Below, piece by piece: positions 6,367 through 14,062 of a stretch of DNA of 35,964 bases. The stretch covers positions 1 to 35,964 of the forward strand of contig JAAUTD010000003.1 of NCBI GenBank assembly GCA_012031845.1, written 5' to 3'. The notes beneath the pieces are model-generated. The model was not told the origin of the DNA and did not search any database. It saw only the letters and a program-made list of their open reading frames with translations. The number at the start of each line of letters is the position of its first letter. The stretch's first letter is position 1. The position numbers and the translations under genes were made by a program. This stretch comes from Synechococcaceae cyanobacterium SM1_2_3. GTDB taxonomy: Bacteria > Pseudomonadota > Gammaproteobacteria > Competibacterales > Competibacteraceae.

Positions 6367-6746
6367 ATCCGCAGCTTCCCTTTCTCCATCAGCACAGCGC
6401 GCGCCGATAGTAGCTTGGCCCTGACCGCATCCCAACCGCCCACCACCGATGTGCGGGACGACGCCCTGCCGCCGCGGTCCTTGTCCTTGAAGCAGGCGCA
6501 AGCCTTCATCACCGTCAGGCTGACCGAAATCCGGCCCTGGTCACTGACGTGGACGTGGCACCACATCAGCGGCACGCCAAGGGTTTTGGCTTCCGCCATT
6601 ACAGCGGCTTCCGCGCGCCGCAGCACGGCGGCCGCGGCGATGACTTCGGCTTCCGTCGGCCGCATCATTGCGGCGGCGACATTGTCAATGGCTTGCTGCG
6701 CGCTGACGCCCGCCGCTGCGAACTTCTGCAAATCCTCAATTCCCAT
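6363..6746 (-). CDS. hypothetical phage protein, 127 aa
   Basis: The chosen start is ATG 6746 (MGIEDLQKFAAAG); an in-frame ATG 33 bases upstream would overlap the previous gene more. The first 60 residues are Ala-rich helices, then come a strand-rich middle (VPLMWCHVHVSDQGRISVSL) and a basic segment with a CACFKDKDRGGR patch. It might bind nucleic acid, but this is only a guess from charge. It overlaps the upstream gene by 11 bases. Confidence 0.55.
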   Translation of the reverse strand: MGIEDLQKFAAAGVSAQQAIDNVAAAMMRPTEAEVIAAAAVLRRAEAAVMAEAKTLGVPLMWCHVHVSDQGRISVSLTVMKACACFKDKDRGGRASSRTSVVGGWDAVRAKLLSARAVLMEKGKLRI

Positions 6747-7731
6747 GGCCCGGCAATCCTGTGTTGGGGTCCCGTTCAACGATGAACCGTTTCTGCACCT
6801 TCGGCCCTAGCGTTTCGTCGCCTCGCTCGTGGGACCGCACCACCACCACCTTGCCGGACTTGTACCGGCGCAGGTGTTCCCGGACATCATGCAAGCGCTT
6901 CGGGTTGGCCGGAATGTTCTTGCGGCTTTCGGCGTAAACCCGCCGGATGGCGTCCGGCCGGATCACCACCAGGTTCGTCTGCGGGAACCGGCGCACCTTG
7001 CCCGCCACGAACGTGGAGGTTTTGCCCGCCTGCACCAACTCGGTGGCCTTCGGCGCATTAATCAGCGCCAGCGATGCGCAAAGGTGCGAGCACACCCCGG
7101 CGAATTCGCGGACTATGGCGCGTTCCTTTTCGGCCCCAGCGTGCCCCTTGCCCACTTCGCGGCCGTTGAGCGCAGCGACAGACGGGACGATGCTGAACGG
7201 CGGCAACTCGCCATGGACGCGGCGATAGCCTTCGCCCCAGACCTGGCTTTCAACGAATTCCTGCGCTTCGGCTTCCTCGCCTGCTTTCGGCGGCGGCCCA
7301 ACGCGGTCACGATCCAGCACCAAGGCGAACGGCAGCACGTGCGCAACAACGCCAGACCCGTGCGGCGGTATTGGACCCAGTAGGAAATGGGCCACGTTGT
7401 CCACGATCAGCGCCCCAACCTCCGGGCACCATTCGTGTTCGCCAACGGCAGCGTCCCGCGGGTTACGGACGATGTGCTTCGGCTGCCAGCTGACCCACGT
7501 GGCTGGAAACGGTATGCGCACCGCGCCCGCCCAATTCTGCCAGTGTTCCAAGTGCAGGTCCCCCGCGGCTTCGGCGGCCGTCCGCTCCATCTTGAACGGC
7601 ACCGCGTCCCAAAGGCGGTCAAGCGAATGCTTTTCGGTGGCATTGCCGGTGGTCGCGCCGAAACTGACGGTTCCCCACTGCTTGGTTTTCGCAATCGCTC
7701 GAAAAAGCGTTTCCCGCAGATCATGTGCCAT
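6736..7731 (-). CDS. hypothetical phage protein, 331 aa
   Basis: The largest gene of the leftward chain. The start ATG 7731 (MAHDLRETLFRAIAKTKQWG) lies 4 bases after the HTH gene; the frame is open 22 codons further upstream, inside that gene. The middle is strand-rich with aromatic patches (HLEHWQNWAGAVRIPFPATWVSW). The C-terminus carries YKSGKVVVVRSHERGD, close to an SGK-x-VW-x-x-H-x-RG tail that I remember from other phage hypothetical proteins. The function of those proteins is not known to me. It is probably a soluble early-region protein. Confidence 0.55.
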   Translation of the reverse strand: MAHDLRETLFRAIAKTKQWGTVSFGATTGNATEKHSLDRLWDAVPFKMERTAAEAAGDLHLEHWQNWAGAVRIPFPATWVSWQPKHIVRNPRDAAVGEHEWCPEVGALIVDNVAHFLLGPIPPHGSGVVAHVLPFALVLDRDRVGPPPKAGEEAEAQEFVESQVWGEGYRRVHGELPPFSIVPSVAALNGREVGKGHAGAEKERAIVREFAGVCSHLCASLALINAPKATELVQAGKTSTFVAGKVRRFPQTNLVVIRPDAIRRVYAESRKNIPANPKRLHDVREHLRRYKSGKVVVVRSHERGDETLGPKVQKRFIVERDPNTGLPGHGN

Positions 7732-7735
7732 GTGC

Positions 7736-8023
7736 TTATGCCGCCCGTAGCATGTGGGCCGCCAGATCACGCACCGGCAACCCCGTTTCCTTCGCAATCA
7801 GCCCGATGGTGTAACCGTATTTATCCAGCACGAACAGCAGCGATTTGCTGGAAGGATTGCACTTTGCGTCACGCCACCTGCCGATGGTCTGCGGCCTCAC
7901 TCCCGTGTGCCTGCTGACTTCACTGTCACTGTATGGCCGTACCACCCGCAACGTCAATAGCAGCAGTTTGTTGCGGAAAGGATGTTCCCGCAAATTGACG
8001 TAATCCCTTTTGGCATTACCCAC
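7736..8023 (-). CDS. Cro/C1-type helix-turn-helix regulator, 95 aa
   Basis: The start is GTG 8023, with GGGGG about 8 bases upstream. Residues about 31-60 (SDSEVSRHTGVRPQTIGRWR) form a helix-turn-helix: a first helix, a Thr-Gly turn, and the recognition helix PQTIGRWR, as in XRE/Cro-family regulators. LLFVLDKYGYTIGL follows, like the helix that packs behind the HTH. It probably binds the operators in the adjacent 129-base divergent region and controls both its own leftward chain and the rightward gene at 8153. Whether it acts as a lysogeny repressor or a Cro-like switch cannot be told here, since no integrase is visible. Confidence 0.7.
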   Translation of the reverse strand: MGNAKRDYVNLREHPFRNKLLLLTLRVVRPYSDSEVSRHTGVRPQTIGRWRDAKCNPSSKSLLFVLDKYGYTIGLIAKETGLPVRDLAAHMLRAA

Positions 8024-8152
8024 AGGCTTACCCCCAACTTATGCACGTTACATTACCAACAGTGTTTTACATTGTCCACAACCAATTCACACCAACGTTA
8101 CCAAACCCGTGTTAACCTTTCGGCCTTCCTCAAACAGAAAGGAACGGCAGAA
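8024..8152. promoter_or_regulatory. divergent control region with a repeated dyad
   Basis: This AT-richer stretch separates the leftward HTH gene from a rightward gene. Two related elements occur: TTACCAACAGTGTTTTAC at 8053-8070 and TTACCAAACCCGTGTTAAC at 8098-8116, starts 45 bases apart. The second has a GTTA…TAAC dyad. They are natural candidates for operators of the adjacent HTH protein. Promoters must lie here, but I could not assign convincing -35/-10 pairs. AGAAAGGAA before 8153 is the ribosome site of the rightward gene. Confidence 0.45.
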
Positions 8153-8368
8153 ATGTCCAAATTCATTGCCATGCGTGCGGACCCCAATGGCGATTACATC
8201 GACGACTGGGACGGCGTGGCCAACGAGTTCGCCACCATCGACGAAGCCAAGGAATTCGTCCGCAACAATGCGGCGGCGGCCCCCGGCGTCCGTTTCAGCA
8301 TCGCCAAGGTGGTCACGACCGGCGAAGCGCCCATGCCGGAAGTGACCTTCACCGACGAACCGGAATAG
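8153..8368 (+). CDS. small acidic protein, 71 aa
   Basis: AAAGGAAC lies about 9 bases before ATG 8153. The protein is short, acidic and apparently globular (strand, acidic loop DPNGDYIDDWDG, helix TIDEAKEFVRNN, strand RFSIAKVV), resembling small phage proteins that act by mimicry or by binding a host factor. That role is only a suggestion. It is the sole rightward gene in a leftward block and sits opposite the HTH gene, so it is likely under its control. Confidence 0.6.
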   Translation: MSKFIAMRADPNGDYIDDWDGVANEFATIDEAKEFVRNNAAAAPGVRFSIAKVVTTGEAPMPEVTFTDEPE

Positions 8369-8398
8369 GGGGCGCTTCCCTGCGCTTCCTATGCCTGC

Positions 8399-8431
8399 CT
8401 GGGGGGTGGCTGCGTTTCAGCTGCCCCCCAG
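8399..8431. terminator. hairpin between convergent genes
   Basis: CTGGGGGG (8399-8406) pairs with CCCCCCAG (8424-8431), and GCTG 8409-8412 pairs with CAGC 8418-8421 inside it. It lies between the end of the rightward gene and the stop of the leftward gene (8417-8419), as expected of a bidirectional terminator, although no T tract follows on either side. Confidence 0.45.
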
Positions 8432-8662
8432 CCCCGCCAGCGCCACCCACCGGCGCACCATCAGGGCAACGTCCGCCTGGGCTTCATCCTCGGTGTCATA
8501 TTCCCCGGTCTGCATCACCCCGCCGGTGACGCTGAGAAAGCAGCGCCCCGTGTTAATTTTGACCCGGAACGGGCGACATGCTGCGGAAAACCGAGCCCAC
8601 CCAAGCCAGGCCACCTTCGTGCCACGGTCCCGGCGGTCCGCCTTCCAAATCACTTTCACCAC
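8417..8662 (-). CDS. hypothetical phage protein, 81 aa, GTG start
   Basis: It begins at one of two adjacent GTG codons (8662 or 8659), one base after the upstream stop. The protein is basic at the start (VVKVIWKADRRDRGTKVAW) and then alternates strands and a final helix with acidic residues (EYDTEDEAQADVALMVRR). No domain known. It is the last gene of the leftward operon that starts at 9366. Confidence 0.5.
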   Translation of the reverse strand: MVKVIWKADRRDRGTKVAWLGWARFSAACRPFRVKINTGRCFLSVTGGVMQTGEYDTEDEAQADVALMVRRWVALAGLGGS

Positions 8663-8663
8663 G

Positions 8664-8858
8664 TCACACCCCCTTGACCACTGCGCGGTCAAAATCCCGC
8701 AGCGGCAGCTTGGCCACGATGCCCGTGGCCGTTTCCCTGAAATGCACCCAGCGGCGGCCCCGTTTCAGGACCTGCACCCCGCGCACGCCGCAGCCCAGGC
8801 GGCGGCATTCGTCGTTCAGCCGAATGCGGCAATCTGACCGGCGCTTGCGCTTAGCCAT
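8664..8858 (-). CDS. small basic Cys-containing protein, 64 aa
   Basis: ATG 8858 overlaps the previous gene by 8 bases. The N-terminus is strongly basic (MAKRKRRSDCRIRLNDECRR) with three Cys in the first 25 residues; the remainder looks like a small beta unit (VQVLKRGRRWVHFRETATG). It could bind nucleic acid or a metal, which cannot be settled from sequence. Product unknown. Confidence 0.5.
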   Translation of the reverse strand: MAKRKRRSDCRIRLNDECRRLGCGVRGVQVLKRGRRWVHFRETATGIVAKLPLRDFDRAVVKGV

Positions 8859-9084
8859 CGGCCTCACCCCTCAGCGCTTCCCAGGCTTCCTTCCCGAACT
8901 TGAACCGGCCCACCCCATCAACCAGGCGGCACAATTCGAGCGCCGCGGCGTGCGGTTCTTTCGACATTACCGCGATTTCCGTCACCATATGCCAGGTGGC
9001 CACGAGCGTGTCCAAGTCCTGGTCAGCGAGGTTGCGAAGGAACAGCGCGCGGCGGCGCTGTTCGTCAGGCGTCAGGCGTTTCAT
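8851..9084 (-). CDS. helical hypothetical protein, 77 aa
   Basis: GGAGGGGGT precedes ATG 9084, an excellent ribosome site. The protein is almost all helix (MKRLTPDEQRRRALFLRNLADQDLDTLVATWHMV), as in small phage proteins that bind other proteins. No family recognised. Its start overlaps the stop of the tiny upstream ORF (ATGA), and its end overlaps the next start. Confidence 0.6.
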   Translation of the reverse strand: MKRLTPDEQRRRALFLRNLADQDLDTLVATWHMVTEIAVMSKEPHAAALELCRLVDGVGRFKFGKEAWEALRGEADG

Positions 9085-9164
9085 ATGTCACCCCCTCCAA
9101 TCTGAATTTTGTTCGGTGTCGTCCGCCATGCGCACCAAGACTTTTCAATGAAAAGGTTGGCCAC
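9081..9164 (-). CDS. possible 27-residue peptide, GTG start
   Basis: A GTG at 9164, 3 bases after the preceding stop, opens a short frame (VANLFIEKSWCAWRTTPNKI…) that ends in an ATGA overlap with the next gene. GGGGGA lies upstream. The overlap and the aromatic, non-random composition make it plausible. A competing frame from ATG 9170 (MKWPTFSLKSLGAHGG) runs past the next gene start and is less likely. Confidence 0.35.
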   Translation of the reverse strand: MANLFIEKSWCAWRTTPNKIQIGGGDI

Positions 9165-9165
9165 T

Positions 9166-9366
9166 TCATTCCCCCTTTAGGTATTTGCGGAACCGCCAGT
9201 GGTTCGCATCCTTCAAAATCGCCTGGCAATGCTTGCAGGTCACAGCGGCGCGGCTTTCGTCCGAATTCATGCCGTCCGTGCTTTTCCCACTCATGCGACC
9301 ACAAAGCGTTGTCGTCAGTGTTGCGCCGAATGCAGACTTTCCAACCACTGCCAGGTGCGTTTTCAT
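9166..9366 (-). CDS. zinc-ribbon-like protein, 66 aa, leaderless
   Basis: The chosen start is ATG 9366 (MKTHLAVVGKS); an in-frame ATG at 9384 lies upstream of the predicted transcription start and cannot be translated from that mRNA. TLCGRM and VTCKHCQAIL provide Cys residues in a pattern found in small phage zinc-binding proteins with a CG…VTCxxC core. It likely binds zinc and may contact nucleic acid or host polymerase, but no evidence bears on that. It is the first gene of the operon running left to 8417. Confidence 0.6.
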   Translation of the reverse strand: MKTHLAVVGKSAFGATLTTTLCGRMSGKSTDGMNSDESRAAVTCKHCQAILKDANHWRFRKYLKGE

Positions 9367-9372
9367 GCAGTA

Positions 9373-9401
9373 AACATAAGACACACACTCACCGCCGTCA
9401 A
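9373..9401 (-). promoter_or_regulatory. leftward sigma70 promoter, probably leaderless
   Basis: On the minus strand TTGACG (9401-9396) and TATGTT (9378-9373) are 17 bases apart. The seventh base after the -10 box is the A of ATG 9366, so the mRNA should begin at the start codon itself. Confidence 0.6.
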
Positions 9402-9420
9402 GGCCATGTAAAAAGGATTG

Positions 9421-9448
9421 TTGACGTTGCCTTTGGACTATGTATGAT
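9421..9448 (+). promoter_or_regulatory. rightward promoter for the late block
   Basis: TTGACG 9421-9426 and TATGAT 9443-9448 (5 of 6) are 16 bases apart, back to back with the leftward promoter. Transcription would start near 9455 and run into the terminase genes. A G-run followed by TTTTTT (9465-9477) lies just downstream and might attenuate it. Confidence 0.55.
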
Positions 9449-9481
9449 GCGAGGCGTGGGAAAGGGGGGTCTTTTTTAGGT

Positions 9482-9507
9482 CGCGGTTAGTTGTTAGGTT
9501 AACCGCG
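9482..9507 (+). promoter_or_regulatory. hairpin directly before the small terminase start
   Basis: CGCGGTTA 9482-9489 pairs perfectly with TAACCGCG 9500-9507; the start codon is at 9510. The only ribosome-site candidate (TTAGG, 9495-9498) is in the loop, so the fold could expose or limit initiation. Confidence 0.4.
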
Positions 9508-9509
9508 CT

Positions 9510-9917
9510 ATGCCACGGAAAAAGTTAGTCATTGATGACCGGATGCGCGACCTGGTGCAGACCTGCGCCGCGGCCGGAATTCCACAGAAGACCATAGCGA
9601 AATGGCTGGGGGTCGGTGACAAGCGCCTGCGCAAGCTGTTCGCAACTGAGTTGGACGACAGCCGGTGGAACCTGGTGCTGGACGCTTACAAGGCCATGGG
9701 CGTGCACATGGCTGGCCGCCCGGCCGAATTCGACCAGGCGGGCAACTGCATCCGCGAGGAACTTAAGCCCAATATCGCGGCCCCCATCTTCATCCTCAAA
9801 AAGCGCGGCGGCGTGGACTGGGAAGACAAGCTGGGGGTTAAGCATTCGGGTAAGGTTGAAGGCGCTGGCGACATCCCGCGCACCGTGGTGCTGTTGCCCA
9901 TGGACCTGAAGGCGTGA
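9510..9917 (+). CDS. terS: terminase small subunit, 135 aa
   Basis: This is the DNA-recognition subunit of the packaging motor, by position and fold pattern. Residues about 22-45 (GIPQKTIAKWLGVGDKRLRK) make a helix-turn-helix like those of phage small terminases, and the C-terminal part (NIAAPIFILKKRGGVDWEDK) matches the oligomerisation segment seen in alphaproteobacterial phage TerS-like proteins. It lies directly before the large subunit and overlaps it as GTGA. It should bind the packaging site and form a ring that hands DNA to TerL. The start is ATG 9510, after the hairpin. Confidence 0.75.
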   Translation: MPRKKLVIDDRMRDLVQTCAAAGIPQKTIAKWLGVGDKRLRKLFATELDDSRWNLVLDAYKAMGVHMAGRPAEFDQAGNCIREELKPNIAAPIFILKKRGGVDWEDKLGVKHSGKVEGAGDIPRTVVLLPMDLKA

Positions 9918-11350
9918 CGAAGCGCAAAGCCGCGGCGGTTCAGCAAGCTGAACCTGCCCTAGCCTACAGCCTGACCCCGCGGCAGCAGGAAGCCCATGCC
10001 CTGCTGGGCGGGCCGCAGCGCCACACGATGCTGGTGGGCGGTTCGCGGTCCGGCAAAACATGGTTGATTTGCCGCCAGATCATGGTCCGCGCGCATCGCT
10101 TCCCTGGCACCCGCCACGTGATCCTGCGCGCCCGGTTGAATGCCTGTAAGCAGTCCATCGGCCTCGACACCATGCCGAACGTGTTGCAGACGTGCTTCCC
10201 GGACATGGGCGCGGAATATGAAATTGGGCTGGCGCGCTGGGTGCTGCCCGGCGGCAGCGAAGTCTGGCTGGGCGGCCTGGACGACAAGGAACGCGTTGAC
10301 AAAATCCTGGGCAAAGAATTCGCCTCTATCTACTTCAATGAGGCCAGCCAGATTGCCTACGCCTCAGTAAAGGTGGCGCTGACGCGTTTGGCACAAACAC
10401 ACGATGACCCAGGCTTCACACAACGGGCATATTACGACCTAAACCCGACAGGTGACGCCCACTTCACTTACAAACAGTTCATCAAGGGCGTTGACCCTGA
10501 TACCGGAAAACCACTTGCGAAACCGGAAAACTACAAATGGATGCGCATCAACCCGGAAGACAACCGGCAAAACCTGACGGAAGAATACCTGGAAGAACAG
10601 CGCACCGCGGCACCGGCAACCCGTAGGCGCTTTTACCTCGGTGAGTATTCGCCCAGCGTCCCGAACGCGCTTTGGACGCTCGAAACCTTGGAGCGCGGCC
10701 GCCGCGACAAGGTCACCCCGGCGGACCTGGAAAGGCTGGGCATCACTCGCGTGATCATCGGCGTTGACCCATCCGGCGCGGATGGCGCGGACGACGACGC
10801 GGCGAACGCCATCGGCATCGTGGTGATGGGCCGCCAGCCCGGCCGTCAGGGGCATGGCTTCGTACTGGAAGACGCCACGTTGACCGCGCATCCCAAGGTC
10901 TGGGCCAAAACCGTCACCGCGCTTGCGGACAAGTGGGGGGCCAACATGATCGTGGCTGAAAAAAACTTCGGTGGGGAAATGGTGCGCCACACGATCAAGA
11001 TGGCGGACCCGGACTGTTATGTCCCCGTGAAGGTGGTGACCGCGTCACGCGGCAAGCACATCCGCGCCGAACCCGTTGCTGGGCGCTACGCAGAAACGGA
11101 TGACCCCGAAAGCGGGCGCACGCCAGACGGCCCCTATCGCGGCATGGTCCACCACTGTGGCGAGTTCCCAGAACTTGAGGCCGAAATGACGGCGATGTCA
11201 TCGACCGGCTACCGCGGCGAAGGTTCGCCCAACAGACTTGACGCGCTGGTGTGGGCAGGCAGCGAATTGTTTGGTAAGGCTGTGGTCAGCGAAAACGCCA
11301 TGGTGGCCGTGGGCGGCCAACCCCTCTTCGCCAAGGAAAGCCTAAACTGA
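9914..11350 (+). CDS. terL: terminase large subunit, 478 aa
   Basis: The ATPase and nuclease of the DNA packaging motor. Walker A is GGSRSGKT (residues 42-49), Walker B is SIYFNEAS (138-145) with Glu143 as the catalytic acid, and the coupling motif DLNPTG is at 175-180. The nuclease domain begins at GVDPSGAD (283-290), whose Asp285 would hold metal; MIVAEKNFGGE and RLDALVW supply later acidic positions. Length is normal for the family. It starts with GTG 9914 in a GTGA overlap with terS and ends in a TGATG overlap with the portal gene. Confidence 0.95.
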   Translation: MTKRKAAAVQQAEPALAYSLTPRQQEAHALLGGPQRHTMLVGGSRSGKTWLICRQIMVRAHRFPGTRHVILRARLNACKQSIGLDTMPNVLQTCFPDMGAEYEIGLARWVLPGGSEVWLGGLDDKERVDKILGKEFASIYFNEASQIAYASVKVALTRLAQTHDDPGFTQRAYYDLNPTGDAHFTYKQFIKGVDPDTGKPLAKPENYKWMRINPEDNRQNLTEEYLEEQRTAAPATRRRFYLGEYSPSVPNALWTLETLERGRRDKVTPADLERLGITRVIIGVDPSGADGADDDAANAIGIVVMGRQPGRQGHGFVLEDATLTAHPKVWAKTVTALADKWGANMIVAEKNFGGEMVRHTIKMADPDCYVPVKVVTASRGKHIRAEPVAGRYAETDDPESGRTPDGPYRGMVHHCGEFPELEAEMTAMSSTGYRGEGSPNRLDALVWAGSELFGKAVVSENAMVAVGGQPLFAKESLN

Positions 11351-13781
11351 TGCCAACGCTTCTGGACCGGGCAATGTCGTGGATGGGCTACGTTAAGGCG
11401 GAAGAGAAATCGCGGCCCAAAAACTACCTAAACCAGCTGTTGCTGGCGAACCCGCAGCTGCAAACGGGCGAACAGTTCGTGCGCAATCCCTCGCTGCTGC
11501 TGGCGCGCAAAACCATGCGCATCCTGGACGACATGCGGCGGGACGACATGGTCAAAGCGTCCATGGCCCTGAAAAAGCAGTTTGTTGTGGCGGGTGGCTA
11601 CAGCATCGAAAGCCCCGAGGGACAGGCAGACGACTGGGAAGTCACAGAATTTGTGCAAGCGGCGCTGGAACGCATCGAAGGCAGCTTCCAAGACAGCATC
11701 CTGCAAATCCTGACGGCGTTTGAATACGGCTACAGCGTCACGGAAAAGGTGTTCGAATATGGCGAAGCGCCGCGGGCCAAGGACACGCCAACGGAAGACG
11801 AAAGCCAGGACCTGAAACAGAAAGGTCCGGGCATCGGGCACAACCGGCCACCGGCTGAGTTCGCCACGGCGGACGTGACCAGCGCGAAGCGCCTTTGGCT
11901 TAAAAAGATGGTCACGGTTGCGCCACATCAGATTGCGTTCGCCACGAACCCGCAAGGCGATGTCATCGCTATTGGCCAAGGTTCGAACCCGAACGAAAGC
12001 GCGCTGGCCAACGCACCGTTGGGCAAGTTCATCCACTTTGTGTGGGACGGTGAATTTGGAAACCCATATGGGCGGAGCGACCTGGAAGCGGCACACCGGC
12101 CGTGGTTGCTCAAAGCGCAGGCGTATCAGTGGTTGGGCATCATGCTGGAACGCTTCGGCATTCCGCCCATCTTCGTCCACTATGACGCCAACGCCATCCC
12201 CGAACCGGTGCAGGGCGCTCTAAAAACGGCCATCCAAAACTGGCAGGCCGGTGGCTGGGCGGTTTTCCCCCGCGGTGAGGATGCAGACAGCGTCACTTTC
12301 TGGACGCCCGAAATGGCGGGCCAGGTGGGCACGGTGTTCATTCCCGCGTTCGACATGCTGAACCGCGACATTGCCCGCGCGCTGCTGATGCCCGGCCTGT
12401 TGGGCATGACCCCGGACGTGCAGGAAGGAAGCTACGCCCGCGCGCAGACGCATTTTGACGTGTTCATGCTGATTGTTGAGCACGCCCGGCGGCAGGCGGC
12501 GGACATGGTCAACGGGCAAATCATTAAGCCCATCGTGGACCTGAACTTCCCGAACGTCCCCGACTACCCCAAGTTCAAATTCTTGCCGCTTGGCGAGGAT
12601 GTCAGCGAAACACTGCTGCAAACGTGGGGCACACTGACCGGCCAGCGCATCGTCCAGACGACACCGGCCGATGAAGACCACGTCCGCAAGTCCATGAAGT
12701 TCCCAGCCCGCGACGTGGCGCAGAAATCGCTGGCGGGTGCAGAAGACCAGGCCGGGCTTTATGGCCCCGGCACTGACCCGAACCGCGACCCGAACCACCC
12801 GCTGCACCCCGACAACGTCGCGAAGCGCGGCGCATCGCTACCCGGTGATGCTGGCGACAATGGCGACAGCAAAAAGCCCCCGCCGAAAAAGAACGTCCAG
12901 ACGTTCGCCGAACCGAGCGACGTTCGCCGCGTGCCCACGCCCATCGAAAACAAGGTCAACTGGACGCGGATTGAGCGCGACTTCGACGACTTGACGGTCG
13001 CCTACAACCAGCGCCTGGCCGATGCGTTCGCCGAAATGCAGGACGCGATTGAAAAGGACATCCGGGCGAATTGGAAACCCACGCTGGCATTCGCCACCGG
13101 GTACACCAAACTGCCAAAAACGGGGACACTTTTGGAAGGTGTCACCGCAATGCTCAAAGAGGGCTTCGACCGCGGCCGCGCGTCGCTGCTGACCGAAGTC
13201 CCGCAGGCCGTGCGCAAGAACGCTGACGCCACGCTGCCGGACGCGGACCTGTCTGACGCGCTGGAATTCCTGCGGGCGAAGGCGTTCTGGGTCACCGGCG
13301 TGCATGACAGCCGTGTGCTGGAAGACGTGCGCCAGGCGCTGCTGCAAGGCGTCAGCAACGGTGAGACGTTGGCCGAAATCATGGAACGGCTGCGCACGAT
13401 CTTTAAGCCCTACGTCGCTGGCACGGTGGACGCGAACGGCGTTCTGCTGACGCCCGCGCGCCTCGAAACCATCGTCCGCACGAACCTGACGGACGTGTAC
13501 AACCAGGGCCGCCTGGTTGAGGGCGAACGCCACGTGGAGTTTTTGCAGGGCTGGCAATACAGTGCCATCATGACACGCGCACCACCGAAGTGTGCAGACA
13601 CCTGGACGGAAAGGTGTTCACGGCCGATGACCCGCGGCGCATGTCGCTGCGCCCGCCGCGTCACTACAACTGCCGGTCCGTCATGGTGCCCATCGTCGTG
13701 GGCGAGGAATTCGAAAGCGGCAGCGTCCTGACGGACGAACAGGCGCAGCGCGCGCGCGACCTTTCCGGGGACACGTTCTGA
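11350..13781 (+). CDS. portal fused to Mu-F head morphogenesis domain, 810 aa
   Basis: The N-terminal ~500 residues match DUF935 (Mu gp29-like) portals: SFQDSILQILTAFEYGYSVTEKVFEY and IPPIFVHYD are typical. The portal forms the ring through which DNA enters the head. From about residue 530 the chain continues as a Mu gpF/SPP1 gp7-type domain, a minor head protein that assists assembly, ending in CRHLDGKVF … RPPRHYNCRSVMVPI. As written, the frame breaks after ATG 13570-13572; adding one G restores SAIMDTRTTEVCRHLDG and continues to TGA 13779-13781. Residues 159-168 read GPGIGHNRPP, a motif typical of alphaproteobacterial proteins. In most phages the two functions are separate genes. Confidence 0.9.
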
Positions 13782-14062
13782 TGATGTGGCTGGACGCGGA
13801 AACCTACATGAAAATCAGGCAGCATGGCGAACGCTGGACGAAATGGTGGGCGTGGCACCCCGTTCACATGGACGGTGGGGTCTGGGTTTGGCTTGAATTC
13901 GTCGAGCGGCGTTGGTGGGCTGCCGGTTCTGCGCATCCTTTGCGCGGCGGCGGCGCGTCCGACTACACCGGCGCGGGACGCTGGGTTTATCGCATCCTGC
14001 CTGCCAAGCTAGCAACCGGCGGCACCATCACGGTCAAGCGCAACGTCAGGGTTGGCGAATAG
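13781..14062 (+). CDS. hypothetical Trp-rich protein, 93 aa
   Basis: The start overlaps the previous stop (TGATG). The protein has nine or more Trp residues in its first half (ERWTKWWAWHPVHMDGGVW) and looks like a small beta sandwich. Its place among head genes suggests a structural or assembly role, but I recognise no family. Its stop directly abuts the hexapeptide-repeat gene (TAG then ATG at 14063). Confidence 0.6.
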   Translation: MMWLDAETYMKIRQHGERWTKWWAWHPVHMDGGVWVWLEFVERRWWAAGSAHPLRGGGASDYTGAGRWVYRILPAKLATGGTITVKRNVRVGE

